Shown: one piece after another, positions 58,753 through 64,000 of the stretch
How positions within the stretch are numbered: position 1 is the first letter of the stretch
Layout of the letters: the number at the start of each line of letters is the position of its first letter
From: Prevotella melaninogenica
Lineage (GTDB): Bacteria; Bacteroidota; Bacteroidia; Bacteroidales; Bacteroidaceae
Assembly: GCF_013267595.1 (NCBI RefSeq)
Contig: NZ_CP054011.1
Location: forward strand, 634,147 to 698,146
DNA length: 64,000 nt
Reading direction: 5' to 3'
Translations under genes and position numbers: made by a program
Notes under the pieces: model-generated
What the model was told of the DNA's origin: nothing
Seen by the model: only the letters and a program-made list of their open reading frames with translations
Databases searched by the model: none

Positions 58753-59262
58753 ATGAACATATTAGAATTATCCAAAAAACGCTTTTCTGTACGTAAGTAT
58801 AGTGACACTCCTGTATCAGAAGAGGACTTACAATATATCCTTGAGGTGACACGTATGGCTCCATCAGCTGTCAATAAACAGCCATGGAAGTTTGTTGTTG
58901 TTAAATCAGATGCGGCACGCAAGCAGCTACAAGAATGCTACGACCGTGATTGGTTCAAGTCCGTACCGCTCTACATTATTTGTATGCGTGAGGTTGACAG
59001 CAACTGGATACGCAAAGAAGACAACAAGCAGCATGGCGATATTGATGTTGCCATTGCTACAGAACATCTTTGCTTGGCTGCAACAGAACGAGGCTTAGGT
59101 AGTTGTTGGGTATGTAATTTTAATGTAGCCAAACTAAAGGAGACCTTTCCATATACAGGTTTTGAGCCTGTTGCCATCATTCCTATCGGTCACATAGCTG
59201 ACGACTGTCCAAGGAATGAGAAGAAACGAAAGACATTAGAGGAAATTTCAGACATCATATAA
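58753..59262 (+). CDS. Nitroreductase-family flavoprotein
   Basis: A 169-residue FMN protein. It begins with the family string RFSVRKYSDTPVSEEDLQYILEVTRMAPSAVNKQPWKFVVV and has AIATEHLCLAATERGLGSCWV in the middle. The FMN-contact residues Arg and the PSAxNxQPW loop are seen. It reduces quinones, nitro compounds or flavins with NAD(P)H; the physiological substrate is not clear. It follows nrnA by 82 bp. Confidence 0.92.
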   Translation: MNILELSKKRFSVRKYSDTPVSEEDLQYILEVTRMAPSAVNKQPWKFVVVKSDAARKQLQECYDRDWFKSVPLYIICMREVDSNWIRKEDNKQHGDIDVAIATEHLCLAATERGLGSCWVCNFNVAKLKETFPYTGFEPVAIIPIGHIADDCPRNEKKRKTLEEISDII

Positions 59263-59375
59263 TCTTTACAAACGATTTCTGTTGTCTATTCAACATATCC
59301 CACATAGGTTATTCATTAGCATCTTATACATATAATGTAACGACCATAACGAATCGTTCTTCTTATCTTCAACCG

Positions 59376-59448
59376 ATGTGCTGACGCTCCGCACCAATGG
59401 TGCTAATGGTTCGCACTAATGGTGTTGACGCTCCGCACATCACAACAC
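59376..59448. repeat. GGTGCT-type palindromic intergenic repeat, copy C
   Basis: GACGCTCCGCACCAATGGTG, TGCTAATGGTTCGCAC and a second GACGCTCCGCAC are seen, repeating the words of copies at 3740-3797 and 12072-12145. The core GCACCAATGGTGC is nearly palindromic. The rest of the 59263-59557 spacer has no gene. Confidence 0.72.
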
Positions 59449-59557
59449 GATGCTGAAATGAAAGCAAGATGCTGGTAGAATCAGATTCGGAACTTACCTT
59501 ATAACATTCAAGCAGAGGGATCCTCTGCACTTTAACATCTTAATTCAACAATCAATT

Positions 59558-59935
59558 ATGCGTATTCTTGGGAACATTATTTGGTGGATATTCGGCGGAT
59601 TAGAGGCTGCTATCGGTTATTTTACAGGTAGTTTAGCACTTGCCATCACCATTATCGGCATACCAGCTGCAGTACAAACATTCAAGCTCGGACTCTTGTG
59701 CCTATGGCCTTTTGGTGCAGAAGTGAAAGATGGAGAAAGTCTTTCAGGCTGTATCACCATTCCACTCAATATCATTTGGATTATCTTTGGCGGCTTATGG
59801 GCATGTTTGACCCATATTCTCTTTGGTATCCTCCTTGCCATTACGATTATAGGTATTCCTTTTGCAAAACAACACTTCAAAATGGCAGGACTGTCACTTG
59901 CGCCATTCGGCAAGGATGTTGAACTTCACCTTTAA
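59558..59935 (+). CDS. YccF-domain membrane protein
   Basis: A 125-residue protein with two YccF repeats: NIIWWIFGGLEAAIGYFTGSLALAITIIGIPAAVQTFKL and NIIWIIFGGLWACLTHILFGILLAITIIGIPFAKQHFKM, each ending in a short PFG turn (CLWPFGAE and SLAPFGKD). It has about four membrane segments. Function is unknown. Confidence 0.92.
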   Translation: MRILGNIIWWIFGGLEAAIGYFTGSLALAITIIGIPAAVQTFKLGLLCLWPFGAEVKDGESLSGCITIPLNIIWIIFGGLWACLTHILFGILLAITIIGIPFAKQHFKMAGLSLAPFGKDVELHL

Positions 59936-60016
59936 TCCAAAGACAAGAAATAAAAGCATTTGATAATCATTTGAATTAAATTCTTTTAAATCCTTGGTAG
60001 AACTATTAAAAGTCAG

Positions 60017-60024
60017 TATCTTTG
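60017..60024 (+). promoter_or_regulatory. Candidate -7 box overlapping a false TTG start
   Basis: TATCTTTG includes the TTG at 60022 that would otherwise serve as a start codon for the next gene. Transcription from this box would begin after that TTG, so translation must start downstream. Confidence 0.55.
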
Positions 60025-60048
60025 GCAAAAACAAAGGAGAAAAAGCCC

Positions 60049-60714
60049 ATGATTACGCAAGACAACTTCAACCAGGAATACGCTGACCCTATAGAGGAGC
60101 AGCAGATTCGCCATTTCGTGTGCATCGAAATGGGGCGACAGATACATAGATACATCAAAGCCATGCACGGCAGCAAACAACAGATGCTACGTTTTGAGGA
60201 GCATCTGAAAGACCTACCGATGAAAGAAAAGGAGGCTGCTATTGCACGATACATCGACTTGAACCGCAAGGTTATCAAAGGATTAGACATGAAGATTGTC
60301 TTAGCTCGTGCTATGGCAAACTACTCTGACACCTTCGATTACCTCGTAACATTGGTCAACGATAAACGAAAGATGGTGAAGTATCTGAACCTTATACGTG
60401 AGATTTACATTCAGTATCATGAGGTTATCGAACGAAAAGGGAAGTTTGGTATTCTCGATCACAGAGGACGTACACTCGTTGAACCGAAGTATGAGTTCCT
60501 TCGTACTTGTTATGTCTATGTTGACGACTTACGAACAATGCCGCTCATAGCCCAATTAGATGGTAAACTTGGCTTGATACTTCCTGACGGTAAGGATACT
60601 ATTATTACACCTTTCATTTATGACAGTATATCGCTAAGAGATGAACCACCTTATTTCGAAGCAAAAAAAGGAAATAAAAAGATTCTGCTTAACACTGATG
60701 GTGAAGAGCAATAA
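60049..60714 (+). CDS. WG-repeat-like protein, unknown
   Basis: The 221-residue protein has a helical N-terminal part (about 120 residues) and a C-terminal part with WG/KWG-like repeat units: KFGILDHRGRTLVEPKYEFL, then KLGLILPDGKDTIITPFIYD. The start is taken as the ATG at 60049, with a ribosome site AAAGGAG just upstream, because a TTG at 60022 lies within the promoter box. No signal peptide is seen. Function is not known; WG repeats often occur in surface or regulatory proteins. Confidence 0.7.
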   Translation: MITQDNFNQEYADPIEEQQIRHFVCIEMGRQIHRYIKAMHGSKQQMLRFEEHLKDLPMKEKEAAIARYIDLNRKVIKGLDMKIVLARAMANYSDTFDYLVTLVNDKRKMVKYLNLIREIYIQYHEVIERKGKFGILDHRGRTLVEPKYEFLRTCYVYVDDLRTMPLIAQLDGKLGLILPDGKDTIITPFIYDSISLRDEPPYFEAKKGNKKILLNTDGEEQ

Positions 60715-60720
60715 AACAAA

Positions 60721-60760
60721 AAAGAACTGTAACTGCCAAAGCGGTTACAGCTCTTTTAAT
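60721..60760. terminator. Bidirectional hairpin terminator
   Basis: AAAGA-CTGTAAC pairs with GTTACAG-TCTTT at about 60721-60756, between two convergent genes, with A-rich and T-rich flanks. Confidence 0.82.
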
Positions 60761-60778
60761 ATTACAATATAATACGAT

Positions 60779-61183
60779 TTAAATCTTCTTCAGCAAAGCA
60801 GCCAAACCTTCAAGCTGTTCCTGCCACATAGTAATCTTACTATTCACCTTGTCAAGATCAACACCCTGATTCAGTTCTGGTGAATCACGTTGCTGCTGCA
60901 ACAAACTGATATACTGATTTACAAGTGCCATCTTAGCCTTGACTGTCTTCTTCTTTGGATAGCCACGCTTCTCAACCTCACGCTGGTACTGCTCAGATAT
61001 TGCATTGATCTGACGACCACACTCTTCATACTGGCTCAACCATTGCTGGTAAGCTGCGCTATTCTGCTTGTTTTCAAACTGTGTAATGTTTGCAGATTCA
61101 CCTATCTGCTCATATGAGCTTTGTGCCATACCCATCATTGGAAGGGCTAACAAAGCAATAACCAATAATTTCTTAACTCTCAT
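60779..61183 (-). CDS. Secreted helical protein, unknown
   Basis: The 134-residue protein has a signal peptide MRVKKLLVIALLALPMMGMA, cut near residue 20. The mature protein is Gln- and Glu-rich and helical (QQWLSQYEECGRQINAISEQ and YISLLQQQRD), probably a coiled coil in the periplasm. It has one cysteine. No family is recognised. A TATATTTG box lies 33 bp upstream on its strand at 61216-61223. Confidence 0.65.
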   Translation of the reverse strand: MRVKKLLVIALLALPMMGMAQSSYEQIGESANITQFENKQNSAAYQQWLSQYEECGRQINAISEQYQREVEKRGYPKKKTVKAKMALVNQYISLLQQQRDSPELNQGVDLDKVNSKITMWQEQLEGLAALLKKI

Positions 61184-61215
61184 AATTGTGTTCTTTTAAA
61201 ATCAAATATCGCTTA

Positions 61216-61223
61216 CAAATATA
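61216..61223 (-). promoter_or_regulatory. Candidate -7 box for the secreted helical protein
   Basis: Minus strand TATATTTG, 33 bp before the start at 61183. Confidence 0.45.
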
Positions 61224-61257
61224 AAGTAAATATCAGAAAGAACCAAAGTTTTTTTTG

Positions 61258-61265
61258 TAATTTTG
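61258..61265 (+). promoter_or_regulatory. Candidate -7 box for uvrA
   Basis: TAATTTTG, 72 bp before the uvrA start. Confidence 0.5.
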
Positions 61266-61336
61266 CATCTTGCGATTAATCCTTTAAATCTCTTTTAAGA
61301 GTATGTAAGGATAAATGTAGAATAAAGTTGAAAAAT

Positions 61337-64000
61337 ATGAATAAATATATTGAGGTAAAAGGAGCTAAGGTTAACAACCTAAAAAATATAGATGTAAGAA
61401 TCCCTCAAGGTAAGTTTGTTGCCATTACTGGCGTATCAGGTTCGGGCAAGTCATCGCTTGCTTTCGACACACTCTACGCTGAAGGACAACGCCGATATGT
61501 GGAAAGTCTTTCTGCTTATGCCCGTCAGTTCTTAGGCAGAATGTCTAAACCTGAGGTCGACTTCATCAAAGGACTCCCCCCTGCTATCGCCATTGAGCAA
61601 AAGGTTATTTCACGTAATCCACGCTCAACGGTGGGTACTTCTACCGAAATATACGAATATCTCCGTCTTCTCTATGCCCGCATTGGTAGGACATTCAGCC
61701 CTATCTCTGGCGAAGAAGTGAAGCATCACTCTGTTGAAGACGTCATTGAGAAAGTCATGTCCTACTCAGAAGGGACCAAGTTCTGTATCCTTGCCCCACT
61801 CCACATTGTTGAAGGACGAAGCGTACAGAACCAACTTGAGATGGAGATGCAGGAAGGTTATGCACGTATCTATGTAGATAACGACTTTATCCGTATAGAA
61901 GATTGGCTTGAACAAAACCCTGCTGATGATGACAATAAAAGCACGGCAAAGGACAAAGCAAAGAATATCTATCTCGTTATTGACCGTTTATCAGTTGACA
62001 ACTCCAAAGATACACTGACCCGACTCACTGACTCATGCGAGACCGCTTTTTATGAGGGCGACGGCAACATGCAGTTAATGATTCTGCCAGCCAAGCTTAC
62101 TTACGATTTCTCTACACGCTTTGAAGCAGACGGCATACGCTTTGAAGAACCGAACGATAATATGTTTTCGTTCAATTCTCCCCTCGGTGCCTGTCCTACT
62201 TGTGAGGGTTTTGGTCGTGTCATCGGAATCGATGAGAAGTTAGTCATCCCTGACTCCTCTCTTTCTGTCTATGATGGTTGCGTACAATGTTGGCATGGTG
62301 AGAAGATGGCAACATGGAAAGATGAGTTCTGCAGACGTGCAGCAAAAGACAACTTCCCTATCTTTAAACCTTATTTCGAACTAACTAAAGCAGAGAAGGA
62401 AAGTCTTTGGGAGGGTCTACCAAGCGAAAGAAAGAAAGATATTCACGACCGTATCTGTATTGACACCTTCTTCCAAATGGTGAAAGAGAACCAATACAAG
62501 ATTCAATACCGTGTCATGCTCAGCCGCTATCGTGGTAAGACTGTTTGTCCAGACTGCCATGGCACGAAGCTAAAGAAGGAAGCTACATGGGTGAAGATTG
62601 GAGGTATGGCTATCACCGAGCTCGTTGATATGCCAATCATCAACCTTAAACAATGGTTTGACAATCTAAAATTAACAGAGCATGAAAAGGAAGTCAGTAA
62701 GCGACTGATGACCGAGATAACAAGTCGTTTGCAGTTCCTTTTAGACGTAGGATTGGGCTACCTCACCCTTAACCGCCAATCTAACTCATTGAGTGGTGGT
62801 GAGAGTCAACGCATCAATCTCACAACTTCCCTTGGTTCTTCCCTCGTTGGCTCACTCTATATACTTGACGAACCTTCCATTGGTTTGCATAGTCGTGACA
62901 CCGACCGTCTCATTCATGTACTGAAGGAACTTCAAGCATTAGGTAACACCGTGGTTGTCGTGGAACATGATGAGGAAATTATGCGTGCTGCTGATTACTT
63001 GATTGACGTTGGACCAGACGCAGGTAGACTTGGTGGAGAGATTGTATTCGAAGGTAAAGTATCTGATATCAAGCGAATAGAGGGAGATATTAAAGAAAAA
63101 AAGAATGCTCAATCACAGCAATTATTAGAGCAGTACCCTCGTTCATATACCATTAAATACCTCACAGGAACGGAAGTTATCGAAACACCTACAAGTCGTC
63201 GACCATGGAATATGGCGATAGAATTGAAGGGAGCACGCATGAATAATCTTAAGGGTGTTGACGTAAAGTTCCCTCTGAATGTCTTTACTGTAGTGACAGG
63301 AGTCAGTGGTAGCGGAAAGTCTTCCCTTGTGAAAGGTATACTCTACCCTGCCCTCAAACGCCATTTGGATGAGGTTGCCGACACACCAGGTGAATATTCT
63401 TCTCTTGGAGGTGACTGGAAGCAGATTAAACACGTTGAGTTTGTAGATCAGAACCCTATCGGTAAGAGTACACGCTCTAACCCTGCCACTTACGTAAAGG
63501 CATACGATGAAATAAGAAAGCTATTTGCAGACCAGCAGTTATCAAAGCAGATGGGCTTTACACCACAGTATTTCTCATTCAACACTGAGGGGGGACGCTG
63601 CGAAGAATGTAAGGGTGCAGGTGTCATTACAGTGGAGATGCAGTTTATGGCAGACCTTGTCTTAGAGTGCGAGGAGTGTCACGGACAACGCTTTAAGCGT
63701 GAGATTCTTGACGTACAGTTCCAAGGTAAGAATATCAACGACGTCTTGAACATGACTGTGTCTGAGGCTATCCAATTCTTCAGTGAGCACAAACGCAAAG
63801 CGATTGTCAACCGATTGAAGCCTTTAGAGGATGTTGGATTAGGCTACATCAAACTCGGACAAAGTTCTTCTACCCTCTCTGGTGGTGAGAACCAGCGTGT
63901 GAAACTTGCCTACTTCATTGGACAAGAACAGCAAGAGCCAACACTCTTCATCTTTGATGAGCCAACAACAGGTCTACACTTCCATGATATCGATCGTCTA
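61337..64000 (+). CDS. uvrA: Excinuclease ABC subunit UvrA (3' end outside window)
   Basis: The frame is open from the ATG at 61337 to the window edge, 888 residues. It is the damage-recognition ATPase of nucleotide excision repair. The first Walker A is GVSGSGKSS at residues 32-40. The UvrB-binding region follows, with [21 protein letters not shown]. The first zinc module is at CPTCEGFG (Cys286) and CPDCHGTK (Cys404), unusually far apart because of the insertion domain. Signature motif [13 protein letters not shown] and Walker [12 protein letters not shown] come next. The second Walker [10 protein letters not shown] begins at residue 655, the zinc finger is CEECKGAGV...CEECHG, and [15 protein letters not shown] with [11 protein letters not shown] closes the visible part. 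The UvrB-binding region marks it as UvrA proper and not UvrA2. Confidence 0.97.
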   Translation, partial: MNKYIEVKGAKVNNLKNIDVRIPQGKFVAITGVSGSGKSSLAFDTLYAEGQRRYVESLSAYARQFLGRMSKPEVDFIKGLPPAIAIEQKVISRNPRSTVGTSTEIYEYLRLLYARIGRTFSPISGEEVKHHSVEDVIEKVMSYSEGTKFCILAPLHIVEGRSVQNQLEMEMQEGYARIYVDNDFIRIEDWLEQNPADDDNKSTAKDKAKNIYLVIDRLSVDNSKDTLTRLTDSCETAFYEGDGNMQLMILPAKLTYDFSTRFEADGIRFEEPNDNMFSFNSPLGACPTCEGFGRVIGIDEKLVIPDSSLSVYDGCVQCWHGEKMATWKDEFCRRAAKDNFPIFKPYFELTKAEKESLWEGLPSERKKDIHDRICIDTFFQMVKENQYKIQYRVMLSRYRGKTVCPDCHGTKLKKEATWVKIGGMAITELVDMPIINLKQWFDNLKLTEHEKEVSKRLMTEITSRLQFLLDVGLGYLTLNRQSNSLSGGESQRINLTTSLGSSLVGSLYILDEPSIGLHSRDTDRLIHVLKELQALGNTVVVVEHDEEIMRAADYLIDVGPDAGRLGGEIVFEGKVSDIKRIEGDIKEKKNAQSQQLLEQYPRSYTIKYLTGTEVIETPTSRRPWNMAIELKGARMNNLKGVDVKFPLNVFTVVTGVSGSGKSSLVKGILYPALKRHLDEVADTPGEYSSLGGDWKQIKHVEFVDQNPIGKSTRSNPATYVKAYDEIRKLFADQQLSKQMGFTPQYFSFNTEGGRCEECKGAGVITVEMQFMADLVLECEECHGQRFKREILDVQFQGKNINDVLNMTVSEAIQFFSEHKRKAIVNRLKPLEDVGLGYIKLGQSSSTLSGGENQRVKLAYFIGQEQQEPTLFIFDEPTTGLHFHDIDRL

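Noticed and set aside
60022..60048. TTG start for the WG-repeat protein
   Set aside because: The TTG is part of a TATCTTTG promoter box, so it would not be in the transcript; an ATG with a ribosome site follows at 60049.

Overview
The window looks like chromosome from an oral-type Prevotella or close relative (Bacteroidales). The evidence is Bacteroidetes-style -7 promoter boxes (TAnnTTTG) before most genes, A-rich start regions, and typical family content: DUF4492-cydAB, a DUF4230 pair, LutABC, a fimbrillin-type lipoprotein, a Ser-type sulfatase and IS elements common in the order. DNA is AT-rich, except around the fimbrillin locus at about 47.6-50.0 kb. Genus is an inference from gene families; no rRNA is present.

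Layout. 1-3.6 kb: thiamine operon on the minus strand (thiD-thiE-thiC-thi4 homologue) behind a TPP riboswitch. 3.9-6.6 kb: two EamA transporters and a short-chain dehydrogenase. 6.8-9.3 kb: two unknown small genes and a CoiA-like protein, very AT-rich. 9.3-14.9 kb: a TolC / HlyD / two ABC-2 permease export operon with no ATPase gene. 15.0-18.1 kb: DUF4492 and cytochrome bd oxidase. 18.8-21.5 kb: a lipoprotein, a small membrane protein and topoisomerase III. 21.6-25.8 kb: lutABC and enolase. 27.0-30.7 kb: DIP1984 protein, DUF2130 protein and serine dehydratase. 31.2-33.6 kb: a MITE and an IS1634-type element whose transposase carries an in-frame stop. 33.7-40.8 kb: DUF4230 pair, MATE exporter, NUDIX, L21-L27, second MITE copy, OsmC and a HAD hydrolase. 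41.2-52.8 kb: an accessory island with a broken IS982 abutting a sulfatase, a frameshifted IS66, a MITE 30 bp before hutD, a deleted IS1595, a fimbrillin locus, an HU-type gene fragment, an IS256 remnant and an intact IS1634. 52.9-64 kb: groES-groEL, alkD, a nucleotidyltransferase, nrnA, nitroreductase, YccF, two unknowns and uvrA, which runs off the end.

The most notable signal is not a protein. Six intergenic spacers carry the same roughly 247-bp element: an AT-rich leader with an internal inverted repeat, followed by four or five degenerate tandem units of exactly 22 bp, bounded by similar short direct repeats. Two MITE families, a GGTGCT palindrome repeat in three spacers, and a three-copy 22-bp iteron beside the HU fragment complete an unusually repeat-rich non-coding landscape.

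By function, the window supports thiamine synthesis with riboswitch control, low-oxygen respiration (cytochrome bd), lactate and serine catabolism, protein folding, DNA repair (UvrA, AlkD-like, TopB) and surface or glycan functions (fimbrillin, sulfatase). All domain calls were made by reading translations and motifs; no database search was run.
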